A DNA stretch of 64,000 nucleotides, taken from assembly GCA_032871835.1 (NCBI GenBank), contig CM065297.1, forward strand, positions 25,863,598-25,927,597, given 5' to 3'. Shown in pieces: positions 46,227 through 57,464 of this stretch. The stretch's first letter is position 1. Every line of letters starts with the position of its first letter. Under the pieces are notes generated by a model that was not told the DNA's origin, did no database searches, and saw only the letters and a program-made list of their open reading frames with translations. The position numbers and the translations under genes are program-made. The stretch comes from Dipteronia dyeriana. Taxonomy: Eukaryota > Streptophyta > Magnoliopsida > Sapindales > Sapindaceae.

Positions 46227-49023
46227 ATGGTTTTTGATGATGATTTTGATAGGACAATGGATAGGGTGAGAATAGTCATATCTTACAACGGTCGATGTGA
46301 TCAATTACTCGACGAAAATCAGAGGTATTTAGGTTCCGATAACCAAGGTTTGTATGTGTCAAAGAATTTGAGTTACGGCGAACTGGTGTCAATCATGCAA
46401 ATCATTGTGAAGTTTGATGAGAACAAATACAGTGCTGATCTACAGTCTATATCAATTGTTCCTAGGACTACATGTCGTACATTTATAACAAACAATGATG
46501 ATGTTCAGTTTATGTTAGGGGAAGATAGGGTGATCCCTCAAGTATGTGTTAGCCTAATCGAGAGGCCAGCAGGAGGTGGCATTGGTGAAGATATCCCTCA
46601 TCGTGATAACACCCAACAATTTCGATCGTCAGGCGGAAGCAACTAGTTGTTCACAGAAAGAAGTGGGATTGATGGTCGGGAAAACATATGTGTTGTCCCA
46701 CCGGAAGTAGCCGCCCATGATAATATACAGGGACCTCAATTCGACGATATCTTTGGTTGTCAAATTGAGATGAATGGTAGGCAGTACAATCACCAATACA
46801 ATGGGATCTATAATGACATCAACAATGAGCAGAATGCAGCATCGAATGTTGGGCTGATTCATGAGGTGGATAATAAGGGCAATTTCAATCTGGTAGATAA
46901 TGTAGAGGACAATAAGGATGATGAAGAACCTGTCCAAACGGAAAGACGTGTAAGACATGTACACAGATTTAGTTCCAGTGCACCAGATATAGCTAGGACC
47001 TCCGAGGTCCGGGCTAATAATATAACTCCAGATGATTCTGATAATGCCACAACATGGGTTATTCCAGAAGCAGAATCATACTCGTTTGGTATGGGTGGAA
47101 GCATGAACTTGGTTAAAGATAAACCTACAAGCATGATATATAAAGGGTAATTTTTTCCAACGAAAAAAGATTTGAAGAGACTAGTAGGCCATTTTGCAAT
47201 ACGGCAGAACTTCGAGTGGAATGTGAAAAGGTCCAATAAGACAACATTACATCTAGTTTGTTTGATGGAAAATTGTACGTGGAAGTTAAGAGCGGTGAGG
47301 AGAGATGAAGGGACATACTTTCAAGTAAGAAGTTTTGTCAACGAACACACTTGTCAGTTAGAGGAAATTCATTGTCGCCACCGACAAGCTAGTGCAGTCA
47401 TAATTGAAGAAGTTATTGCACCTAGACTTCAACAACAATATGGTCGACTAATGCGTCCGAAGGACATAATCGCCGATATGAAATCAATGTATGGAATCCA
47501 AATCATGTACAGTAAGGCACACGCCGACCTCGATTATGCGTTGTCACTGACATAAGGAACGCATGAGGAAACCTTCCAACTGCTTCCATCATTTGGTTAC
47601 GTTTTGGAACAAAAAAACCCCGGCACAATCACTGACTTACAGTGCGACGAAGATGGTAAATTTTATACTTTTTCATGTCGATTGGTGCCTCACTTAAAGG
47701 ATTCCGGACGTGTATGCATCCAGTAATTGCCGTTGATGGTACCCATTTGAAGGGACGATTCCGGGGTACAATGTTTGTTGCAACAACACAAGATGGGAAC
47801 GAACGGGTGTATTTAATTGCTTTTGGGTACGACGACTCAGAAAACAACCTTTCATGGGAATGGTTTTTGAATTGCTTGAAGGGTGCCAAAGGTCATATTG
47901 ATGAGTTGGTTTTCATTTCCGATAGACATGCAAGTATTGAAGCAGGGATTTCTAAAGTGTTCCCTTATGCCACCTATACCATATGTTGCTGGCACTTTGC
48001 TGAAAATATTAAGAAGCGATTTTATAGGAAGGATGTTGTTGCAATAATGGACAAATCAGCCCGCATGTACACCGAGTTTGAATATAACCGGCATATGGAA
48101 GAGTTAAGAAACTTGCACCAGAATGAATATGATTATGTAATTGATGCCGGTCCACACAAGTTGTCCCGTGTACACTGCCCTGAAAGAAGGTACAGGGTGA
48201 TGACAACAAATGCTGCAGAATGTATAAACTCATGCCTAAAATTTACATGACAACTGCCTATGTTGACTCTGGCTGAGTTCATTAGGAATATGCTACAACG
48301 GTGGTTTCAAGATCACTATAGAGCTACACAATCCATACGTCATCAGTTGACCAATGTAGCACATCTTGTGATCTTAAAACGTGTGGAGAAGTATGGTTTT
48401 ATGACCATAAATCCAGTAGACTAGAATATTTCCTCAGTCAAGCGGTCTAGAAAACAGGGGACTGTTGACTTAGTCTGGAAGACTTGTACTTGCAACAAAT
48501 TTCAAATGGATCATTTTTCATGTTCTCACGCACTTGCGGCCGTACGGTACATTACTTTCAAGTTTTACTATGAGGTGATTATTACTGAAACGTGAAGCTC
48601 ATCGTTTTCAATGTTTTTTTACAGGGAACGAAACTTGGATTTGACAACTTTGTGTTCGGACTACTACAAGAGACAGACACTTATTGACCGTACTCGGTTC
48701 CTATTATACCGGTTGGAGATCCTTCCACTTGGGTTGTGCCATTTGACATTGCTCAGAGGGTGATTTTGAATCCAATCTCCAGGAGACAAGCAGGACGCCC
48801 TAGGGCGGGTCGACATATCTCGTCTTCGGAGAGAACAACTACACAATCGTGTAGAAGATGTGGACAACCAGGACATAATTCCAGGAGATGTTCTAATCCA
48901 CCTATGATTAATGAAGGTCCAAGCAGAGGTGTTTCCGATGAATACCGCCGCAAGTGTAGCATCTTCCATTCTATTGGACACAACAAACAGACGTGCCCTA
49001 ACATTGACTCTAATAGGGAATGA
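46227..49023 (+). pseudogene. MULE transposase (MURA-type), broken by stops
   Basis: A PB1-like N-terminal region (46227-46640, RVRIVISYNGRCDQLL, VSKNLSYGELVSIM) is followed in the same frame, through TAG 46644, by an acidic linker. Through TAA 47148 the MuDR-type DNA-binding region follows (about 47160-47400, KKDLKRLVGHFAIRQNFEW). After TAA 47553 and a frameshift near 47665 the MULE catalytic domain is in frame 2. It has the first Asp in IAVDGTHLKG (codon 47735-47737), the second in FISDRH (47921-47923) and C-W-H at 47983-47995. Stops at 48248 and 48421 precede a SWIM zinc finger (CTCN...CSHAL, 48485-48535), a possible 50-bp intron (48575-48624) and a CCHC knuckle (CRRCGQPGHNSRRC, about 48849-48890). 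The start at 46227 is the first ATG after the repeat array and begins conserved text. Confidence 0.88.
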
Positions 49024-50549
49024 ATGACAAAGTTTTGATCACATTGTAAACATTTGGAATTGTATCAGATTGTAATGATTTGGAATTGCAATAATAACTT
49101 ATTAATGAATGAATTAATATTAATGAATAAATTACAATGTCTTTGTACATAAAAAATGGTAGGAAATATACAACCAATCACTAGGCGGGCATGGAGTTAC
49201 AAAAAATCTCCACAACCATTTTCTCCTGAATGATCCCCATGTCGTCCTCTGACCAATCAAAAGGGCTTCGACCCGCCAGTAAGTACTCGATAAGTCTCAA
49301 AATATGGGGACCACAATTACCTCTGCAATTGGACACATTAAAATGCTTTTACAAATTGTTTTTAAATAATATCTAAGCACTTAAATGAAATAGAATGTCT
49401 TACGATTTTTTTTTGTTGGGGGACTGTAGAAGTGGGGACCACGCTGATCGAGAGGGGCTTATTTTCCCTAGGGAACGGCCGACGACCACCTCATCATTCA
49501 ACATGGACGGCAAAAACCACCGTAAATGGCCGGACCTGCTGCTTCCTGATATAATGAGGGACTTCCTGTCTCCAGGGGTCAAATATCTCAACCTTCTTGA
49601 GAATAAGGTCGACGGTCACCACCAGCCAATGTTGGCCCCCAACGTTGCACGGTATTAGGACCTGTAATAGTATGCATAAGGTGTTAGGCCAGGATATACG
49701 AACAATTTATATTTTAAATCATTTCCACCGTCTAACACTTACCAAGTCAACCTCGTGCCATGGGCGGATTCTACTCGTGGTTTCTCCATGGACCGTCTGA
49801 AGGTCCTCTTCTAACCATCGGGACTGTAACACATTCCACCTTGTCGTGGTCAAAGCCCCGTGCGAATCACGAGGTATCATCCTCTCCCACTGTAACAACA
49901 TAAGTGGTTGTAACTACAATCATTGACAATATCATATTAATAATACAAAACCGTAAAACGTGATTCGATTCCAATAATTTATAACTACTTACATAAAATT
50001 GTTTATCCAATATGTTGATCCTCTGGTTGTACACAGTGGGGAATCCTCGCTGGCGCTTCCGAAGAATATGGAGGTATGAGTCCATATGCTGACAGACAAT
50101 AAAACTAATGAATTTTTAACAATACAACATTATTTACACAAACGTTAATATGAAAATCACGTAAGTACGTACCGTGTCCTCCAAGTCCATGAAGTTGGAC
50201 TGCATACGGATGAACTATCCGGCGTCCACTGGTGCCAGCACATCTATATCACATCTGTTTAATGATTGAATTAGCTTTAGGTAAATTTGAATAAACATTA
50301 AAACACTGCAATTTTTATTACATGAAGTTGGAATCACAGTTCCCCGTTGATGTTCCTCTTAAAGGCTTTGTATACCACAAGCTGGTCGGCGTCCATAATT
50401 CTGTGGGGGTCAAATATGTGTTCCACGGACTCGGGCCGAGTCCTCAACCTCTTCAGCCGGCATGGATCTGTGTAAGGGCTCATCAACTTCCATCTACGCT
50501 TAACTATACGCCTCATGTGCAGTACTCTAACCTTCGATGAGCTCTGGAG

Positions 50550-50790
50550 CTCGGTCAACGTGTTGGGCGGTGGAGGGGGCCGCTGCGGTTGAATCGATGT
50601 GTTGGGCGGTGGAGGGGACCGTAGACCCTAGGTCGTCATGCTAGCTGGGGAAGGGAACCAATGAGCCTTGGTCGACATGCAGCATGATGGAGGGGACCGC
50701 TGAACCGACGCCGACGTGTTGGGTGGCGGAGGGGACCGTTGTTGCTGAATCAGTGTGCTAGGTGGTGGGGAAGACCGCTAGGGCTGGGTG
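50550..50790 (-). repeat. Proline-rich tandem repeat in the Ulp1-like gene
   Basis: Four to five diverged units of about 50-60 bp, each with plus-strand GTGTTGGGCGGTGGAGGGG(A/C)CCG. On the minus strand they translate as PPPPNT-like text separated by 8-12 variable residues. It would form a flexible linker between the DUF1985 part and the peptidase part. Confidence 0.65.
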
Positions 50791-51330
50791 GACCCAGATA
50801 GGACAGCTGGGAGGTCCGACTGGACTGCTGTACGTGTAGCAAGCCTACTATCGTTGGTACGCGACTGAGGTTGACTCTCTAGACCTACCCCCCGGTAGGC
50901 GGGTCTTCGCTACGTCCACCTGTCCTGTCTGTCCCCCCGTATACCTATCAGTCTTGTCTCTAGGACTAAAGTCTGGATCAGGAGGTGGGGGGCCATCCCT
51001 ATGTGTACGCATGGTCTACCCCTGAAGCCCTCGGATCATATCCAGTAACACTTGGTGTTGTTGTTGACGATCATCGTCACTCTTCCGGATCATATCCACC
51101 AACTCCAAGTGTTAACGCTCTCGATCCTCCTCACTCTTTTAGAGGGCTTCACGCACATCGTTCAACAGATCTGCCCACGGCCCCAAAATCATGTCTACAT
51201 TGTTAGTACAAAACTATCAACACGTGTTAATAAAAAAACTAAACTTTGTTTTCAACTTACCTCTCTTTCATGTCCAACGCTCCAACGGGAATCCCCTGTA
51301 GAAGTACCATGTCCGGGGGTGGTAAACCGA

Positions 51331-51364
51331 GCCCGTCTATGCCTATGCCTATGCCTATGCCTTT
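51331..51364. repeat. Hexanucleotide repeat TATGCC
   Basis: About five copies of TATGCC in a row within the Ulp1-like gene. On the minus strand they would encode alternating His-Arg or Arg-His text. Confidence 0.8.
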
Positions 51365-52734
51365 CTCGTTAAGGGTCTGTCTTATATCTCTCACTGTCAT
51401 TGGGTCTTAAACCCCCATTGGCGGGCTCAGATCCATCACTATCACTGGTCATGTCTGTCAAACCCCCACCCTCTGTCTCACTGTTCCCACCAAAGGTAGT
51501 TTGATCAAGGACCGGAGGCAGCATATGAAGCATGTCCTCCTCTACATACAGGCTCACCTCCTTATTTAGCCCCGCATAGTACGGTACCTGTTTCTCAATT
51601 GGTGTGGGCACCAGTTCCTTCCTCGCAAACATCTGAAATATTAGTTAGAACAATATAATTATACACATACAAACTAATATAAACATTAACAAATTAAATA
51701 CATACCCTGTCTTTGAAAATCTTGGCCAGCTTCTTCCTCTTAGTTAATTGGTCAACTCCCACTTCAAAATACAAGGAGTCAGATATGTAACCCTCCGGGC
51801 ACAGAACTCTTTTCTTAAATCAAGGATCACCTCAAAAGCAAATATCTGTATCAAAGATAAGTACGATAACTAACCATAACATTGAGGACAACACCAATAA
51901 AGTACAGCTTGTAATTCGAAGTTCTTACCAATAGGGCGTGAGATAAACAGTATATGTTGTAGGTCTCCACCGTGTGTACGTCAGCGCCCTTTTCCTGCTG
52001 GCGTCGCTCGAACCAGTCTCATCGTCCGTCAAGCGCATGCTTGAATGAGTAAATAGAATGCATGTACACGTGGGTACCCCACGAGAATGAGTAGAAACGC
52101 ATCGAGATCCTCAACCACCCGAAACTGTCAAACTGGAATCTTGAATCTCTCATCCACCCCATAGTATCCAGTTCACCATATATATGAGGTAGAGCTTGAC
52201 AGCATCGTACGCCTCACCAAACTCTACGACGGTGACAACACCCGTTATCTCCTACAACGAGACGTCATCGGCTCGAGGAAAGTACCGCTGATGTATGTCA
52301 TTCTCCACTACTGCATACTTGGTCGTGTCTGGTACAACTCCAAACCGTAATCCGGTGATCAGGTAAAATTCCACCTTTAAAAACCTCACCGACAGGTTCC
52401 CTAACATGAACTGCATCTCATCTGTTGGGCCGTTATGTTGCAGCTCCCTCAAAAGCAACCGATGGATGATACCATCCGAAAACTTCATCACCCGATGCAT
52501 CGACAGGAAATGTCCGAAACATGACGCCATGAACCGACGCCAATCTTCATCTGCAAATTCTGCAGGGACTCAGTTCAATGCGTCATTTATATTGGCAAGG
52601 GCATCAAAATGATTGTGTCGACTCAATTTGCCCTCGTATCAGTCTCTTTCTGGAGTTTTAAACAAATCCCTCAACCTATTTCTCATCTGCAATGTAATAG
52701 AAATACAACATCATTAAACAGGAAAAATCTCGTA

Positions 52735-53510
52735 ACCAAAATTATAAGTCTCGATCCAATGTAAAAACAGCTCGGTCCTAAAAAAAATATGCTCGATCCC
52801 AGGAGAAATAAGCTCGACTCTTTAAAAAATAAGCTCGATCCAATGACAAAAAAGCTCGATCCCATAACAAAAAAGCTCGGTCCAATTATAAAAAAGCTCG
52901 GTCCAATTATAAAAAAGCTCGGTCCTATAAGAAATAAGCTCGATCCAAGGATAAAAAAGCTCGATCCTTTTAAAAAAAGCTCGATCCTATGAAAAAATAC
53001 TCGGTCCCATTACAAAATAGCTCGATCCTATGTAAAAAAAGCTCGATCCAATGTAAAATAGACTCGATCCCTTTCAAAAATGCTTGATCATATTCAAAAA
53101 ACGCTCGAACCTTTATACAAAAAGCTCGACTTACCAAAACCTAATTTCACGAAAATAAAGTTTGACCCTTTAGAAAAAAGCTCGATCCTATGAAAAAAAT
53201 GTTTGATCCCATAACAAAAAAGTTCGATCATATATAAGAACATCTCGATCTTATTTTAAAAAAGCTTGATGTCATGATGAAAAAACTCGATCCAATGTAA
53301 AAAAAAAGCTTGACCCTATTGAAAAAAGCTCGATCCCTTTTCAAAAAATCTCGATCCCTTTCAAAAAAGCTCGATCCCATTAAAAAAAAGCTCAAAACCT
53401 TACAAAAAAAGCTTGACTTACCAAAACCTAATTTTCATGAAAATAAAAGCTCGACTCAACTACAAATAAGCTCGATTCTCTTACAAAAAGTCTCGATAAC
53501 CCATATTTCA
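52735..53510. repeat. Right subterminal minisatellite, GCTCGATCC-type units
   Basis: Roughly 35 imperfect units of about 19-21 bp (AAAAAAGCTCGATCC plus a short variable spacer such as AATTAT or TATG). Variants include GCTCGGTCC and GCTTGATCC. A longer block (GCTCGACTTACCAAAACC and following) occurs twice, at about 53125 and 53410, evidence of segmental duplication. It lies upstream of the Ulp1-like gene start, in the same plus-strand orientation as the left array. KKLDPI-like ORFs are artefacts of the array. Confidence 0.85.
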
Positions 53511-54024
53511 TCTTCCTCAACAGATATTCAACCAAATTACAAACTCTAAACCACAACCATTCTCAGATCACTATTTTAACCGGTTTCTACAATTTCAATC
53601 AACAAAACTCCATTCTAACATGTAATGCAAGTTAACAACAACAAAAACGAGAAAAAAAAACTAATCTTACATTTGTCAATCGCAGTTGTTCTCGTGTAAT
53701 CTCGTTCCGGTCACTTCACCGTCGATTAGTTTCCCGTCAGTTTGACTGTTGCTTTTCTCTGACTTAGAAAATGACAAATTCCTCACTGTTTTAATATTTC
53801 GGGGTATTTTCGTCTGAACACGTTAAATGATGTCTTTTAAACATACATTAGTAAAGTGATGATATTTGCACAACACCTCCCCAAATAGTGCCAATAATTT
53901 TTTTACCCCTTACACTTCAATTGGTGAATCAGTATTTTGGATACGATTAATAAAAAAACAGTTCTTTTCTATTCTATTAGTATTTTGATTTATTAGTATT
54001 AGATTAGTATTAGTTAGTTATCCC

Positions 54025-54435
54025 TAATGGTGTAATTATGGACCGGTCCGAGATAGGCCGGTCCGGCTGGTCCACGAAGCCAATGGGTCGTGCTTGGCAC
54101 GACCCGTGAAGGAAGCGGGTCAGGCCGAGGCCCGGTCCGTGACAGACCCCGTGCGGGGCCGCTGGTACAAGGTCCTGCGGGCCTGCCTGCCTGCCACTGC
54201 ACGCCAAGCCGGCATGCTAGGCCCTTGGACCGGCCCGCATGTCCATGACATCAACAGTTTTTTTTTTTTAAAAAAATTCACATCCCCTGGACCGGCCCGC
54301 CAGACTAGGCACGCGGACCGCCCTGGCACGGCCCGCTTGAGGCAGGCCGGCGTGCCGGGCAGGGCCTCAGTTTTCGGAAACGGGCCTGGCCAAGCTGTGC
54401 CTAATGGGCCGAGCCAGTCCATTTTTACACCATTA
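54025..54435. mobile_element. Miniature hAT element (411 bp), GC-rich
   Basis: The left end TAATGGTGTAATTATGGACC and the right end (reverse complement TAATGGTGTAAAAATGGACT) are hAT-type TIRs closely related to those of 32232-35929, with the same GGCCGGTCCGG subterminal repeats. The 8-bp duplication GTTATCCC is perfect (54017-54024 and 54436-54443). The centre is a T/A run (54258-54277). It has no transposase, so it is mobilised in trans; ORFs across it are by-products of its GC content. Confidence 0.93.
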
Positions 54436-54443
54436 GTTATCCC

Positions 54444-55679
54444 CGTTCAGTGAGTCATTTCTTCCGTGATTAAATGTTGACACCAGTCCTACATTTTAAC
54501 TCTGTTGGCTGAAGAGAAAGGGGGAACGACAAGAAGAGAATTGTATTATGAGCATTATCTTTTATTTGCCTGCCTAATTGAATAAGCTTCTCGAACTGAA
54601 TATTGTTTTGGTTCCATAAATAGTTGTTTAGTTCCTCGGTAGATATGGAAAAAAATATCGTTCATACTGGGAAAATAATTTGAGAAATTGTACTTCTCAG
54701 ATCTAATAGTCTGATAATCAAGCATTAATTCGTGATAGAAGTCGTTAAGCAGCAGGAAATATACACTTTAAACCAAAATTCTAATAATTATTTATTCTGA
54801 TAATTCTCTAGCTACGAGGTCATGAATTTTTTGTTAGAACTTTGTTTTTTTAATGAGATGGGCAGAGGTAGAGACATCAATCTTTATTTAATTTGTAGGG
54901 CCATTACACTAAAATAAAAAATGTATGAGGTTGGGTGCCCCCTCATCTGCCACCGAAAGCTATTTCTGCAAGTTTAAAAATAAAAGTTAAGAATTTCTAT
55001 TTAGGACCTCTTGATCGGAGCACCCTTATTTCTTCAATCTACTACTGACATTAGCGAGCGATCATAGATCTGTCATTTAGGATCGTCATTCATACTACAC
55101 TATGTACATGCATGTCTACTACATATTTATATTAATTAATAAACAATCTAAATTTCAGTTGGGAGGATTTGAAAGAAGTGAATTTAGAAGTTACCAAATC
55201 AAAGTGTAGAAAATGAGATTTTTTTGGCAAATTCATCAATAAAAAAAAAAGGATGTTCGTGAAAGTAAATTAAAAAGTAGTTATTGTCTGGTATGTTGTC
55301 ATATAATAGAAAATTAAAGCATATGTATATATTTCATTTGATGTAAGAAATCCACTAAATTAAAAATAAGTGGTTAGAAAATATGAATGAGTCCCATTCT
55401 CAAAAGAAAAACATGAGAGTTGTTGACGGCCATGCGATTTAGGACTGCCACCAGATGTATTGTTTCGATGCTTCATGCTCGTGAGCTTGTCGCTGAATTT
55501 ATCATCTTTGCAAATGATGCCCTCAACATTAAGTTTTCATACACCCTTTAAAAAAAAAAAACAGAAAACATTGTTTTCATACACGTTGAAAATGTGCAAA
55601 TTTTTGAAATAAAATACACAAATTTTTTCACCAGAGTAAGAGTCTGCATGCAGCTGAATATATATATATACAACAAATT
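54444..55679. other. AT-rich intergenic region
   Basis: No gene, element end or long repeat was recognised. It includes an A run at 55550-55562. Confidence 0.5.
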
Positions 55680-55858
55680 TCAAATATGTACGTATTGATA
55701 TAAATTTGTCGCGTACTAATATAAATTCGTCAGAGCATTTGATGTGAACTATTAGATTTATATATTTTGACTTAAAGTGTATATACTTATCAAAACTTCT
55801 TCATAATCAATGGTCCACTTACAACACACTGATATAAATTATATCAGTACACATCGAA
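55680..55858 (-). mobile_element. MITE copy 1 of the GATATAA...TTATATC family
   Basis: About 180 bp, inverted relative to copies 3 and 4. Landmarks on the plus strand are ACTTAAAGTGTATATACTT, CAAAACTTCTTCATAATCAATGG, then CACTGATATAAATTATATCAG. The ends carry TACGTATTGATATAAAT-type inverted repeats. Confidence 0.65.
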
Positions 55859-56472
55859 AATAAAACCATTATATATATATAGATGAATGTTTCATGGGCA
55901 GATATGTATATACAAAGCTATTATGTGCAAACTTTAAGCTAGAAAAAAAAACTACAAATATGAATAATTAGGGTTTCTTCCTTCTTTTCCAAAAAAAAAA
56001 AACAATAACATTGGACGATTCAACAAATTAACCCAATAACCAACTCAAATGATATGGTAAATGATTTATTTATTAACCACATCATTCTATTATTTATGTG
56101 GTAATAATAACTCATCTACCACATTAATTGGATTGAATTTTGGATTAATTAATTATTTGGATCATATAATAATACTACAACAAGGGTTTCTTTCTAAACA
56201 ATTGTTTGAGATCAAATCACTTTATTTCGTAACAGGTTTATATACAAAGAGGACGTAATAGATTATTATATACAGTCTATTCCATGATGGTACTTTTGTG
56301 CAGAAAAGAAAAAATGATTTCAATTTAATTATCAATAACCTCATCACCACAAACACCATATATAAGGTAGTCTTGATCTAAAAACATATAAAGAGGAAAA
56401 TGAATTTAATTAATGATCTAAGGACATGGATTGATAAGAAATTATTAAGGTCTAATAATGGATTAATAAAAA

Positions 56473-56720
56473 GTGGAAATAGTGAGATATGTCACCTTTT
56501 TTTTATTTGTTGCAATGATGTCACCGCTTTAATAACTTAAGTTTAAAAGACATATATTATATTGAACTATCCAAACTACCCTTAAATAATCTATTTTTTA
56601 TTCTCATTGTACTTCCATCTACACTTTGTAAACGATAACTCCTCTCTCTCTCTCCCCAAAATAGTTGTCTGAAAATCGATCTACAACTCCTCTCTCTAAG
56701 TAGTTGCCAAGTAAAGAAAT
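56473..56720 (+). mobile_element. Isolated MULE left terminus
   Basis: It begins GTGGAAATAGTGAGATATGTCACC and follows the left end of the MULE at 45387 for about 200 bp, sharing TTTAATAA(C/G)TTAAGTTTAAAA, TACCCTTAAATAAT and GTTGTCTGAAAATC. No coding part follows; it is a truncated or internally deleted relative. Confidence 0.7.
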
Positions 56721-56883
56721 ATATATATCATTGTCTTGCATCCATTAGATTTAACTGTTTTTATTCAATAAGCATGCACGTGTCCGTGTTTATCCATAAT
56801 CTATGACCCACATGTATTGCACTGATGTATTTTATTTTAATATGTATTGAGAAGAAAATAATTATATATATATATATATGTTT

Positions 56884-57040
56884 AAATCAGTGCACACAGA
56901 TATAACTTCATCAGTGCATTAGATGTAAACCATTATATTTACATACTTCGACTCAAAGCGTATGTACTTGTCAAAACTTCTCTGTAATCAGTAGTCCACA
57001 TGTAAAGCCCTGATATAAGTTATATCTGTGCGCACTTACC
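56884..57040 (-). mobile_element. MITE copy 2
   Basis: Same family as 55680-55858 and the same inverted orientation: GACTCAAAGCGTATGTACTT, CAAAACTTCTCTGTAATCAG, CTGATATAAGTTATATCTG. Ends are ATCAGTGCACACAGATATAA and TATATCTGTGCGCACTT. Confidence 0.65.
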
Positions 57041-57085
57041 AGAACGGGACCGTATATATAAATATATATGTAGTCCTTTTCTCCT

Positions 57086-57241
57086 TAGTACGTACTGATA
57101 TAACTTATATCAGTACGTTGCATATGGACCACTGATTATGGAGAAGTTTTGACAAATGTATACACTTTGAGTCAAAATACGTAAATCTAATGATCTACAT
57201 CCAACTCATTAATGAAATTATATCAATGAACATTGATTTGA
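57086..57241 (+). mobile_element. MITE copy 3
   Basis: Opposite orientation to copies 1 and 2: ACTGATATAACTTATATCAGT, GGACCACTGATTATGGAG, CACTTTGAGTCAAAATACGT, and a decayed right end ATATCAATGAACATTGAT. Confidence 0.7.

Positions 57242-57290
<49 letters not shown>
57242..57290. repeat. (TA)n microsatellite
   Basis: About 24 TA dinucleotides between the two tandem MITE copies. Confidence 0.9.
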
Positions 57291-57292
<2 letters not shown>

Positions 57293-57304
57293 ATCCTTTT
57301 CTCT

Positions 57305-57459
57305 TCAGTGCGTACTGATATAATTTATATCAGTGCATTGCATGTGGACCACTGATTATGGAGAAGTTTTGACAAATATATACACTTTGAGTCAAAGTAC
57401 GTCAATCTAATGGTCTACATCCAACTTATTAATGAAGATATATCAATGCGTACTGATTT
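57305..57459 (+). mobile_element. MITE copy 4
   Basis: Near-duplicate of copy 3, including flanking TATATGTAATCCTTTTCTC. The terminal inverted repeats are clearest here: TCAGTGCGTACTGATATA at the left and the reverse complement of TATATCAATGCGTACTGA at the right. Confidence 0.75.
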
Positions 57460-57464
57460 AAAAA

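Larger units (their letters stand above)
49132..52686 (-). pseudogene. DUF1985/Ulp1-like C48 peptidase gene carried by the MULE, broken
   Basis: I start it at ATG 52686, preceded by a perfect acceptor TTGCAG (a 5'-leader intron). The N-terminal DUF1985 region reads LLLRELQHNGPTDEMQFMLG, VRFLKVEFYLITGLRFG (52480-52370) and, after a stop, VKLYLIYMVNWIL and PWGTHVYMHSIYSF. A likely intron is 51846-51928 (GTAAGA...CAG), then FAFEVILDLRKEFCARRV. A proline-rich linker follows (50790-50550). The C48 fold retains His (QHWLVVTVDL, codon 49629-49631), Asp (EIFDPW, 49578-49580) and, after a likely intron 49323-49403, Cys (GNCGPHILRLIEYLL, codon 49313-49315). Ulp1-type proteases remove SUMO. Several stops (including TGA in PERD-stop near 52640 and a double stop near 49525) and a frame slip in an A9 run near 49405-49413 disable it. 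Confidence 0.82.
45387..53909 (+). mobile_element. Mutator-like element carrying a Ulp1-like protease gene
   Basis: About 8.5 kb. Inside are a MURA-type transposase (+, 46227-49023) and a DUF1985/C48 protease gene (-, 52686-49132), convergent, with 3' ends 108 bp apart. Left end GTGGAAATGGTTAGAAATGTCAC and right end (reverse complement) GGGGTAAAAAAATTATTGGCAC are weakly alike. Deeper similarity is clearer: the ends share a TTTAA...GTTTAAAA(G/A)...CAT block about 70-110 bp inside. The candidate duplication TTACAATTTA (45377-45386) and TTACACTTCA (53910-53919) agrees at 8 of 10. The gene pair matches the Ulp1-carrying MULEs known in plants (KAONASHI/KI-MULE type). Boundaries are less certain than the gene content. 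Confidence 0.75.

Noticed and set aside
52735..53510. A CRISPR-like look: regularly spaced GCTCGATCC repeats with variable spacers
   Set aside because: The units are degenerate, spacers are only 4-8 bases, there are no cas genes and the DNA is plant nuclear. It is a minisatellite in a MULE.
52789..53549. ORFs encoding KKLDPITKK-type repeat proteins
   Set aside because: They are translations of a noncoding tandem array whose period is close to 21 bases; frames start and stop within the array and unit changes do not respect codons.
54010..54453. Four overlapping ORFs of 62-119 codons on both strands
   Set aside because: They lie across a GC-rich miniature hAT element with perfect TSD; low stop frequency follows from GC content.
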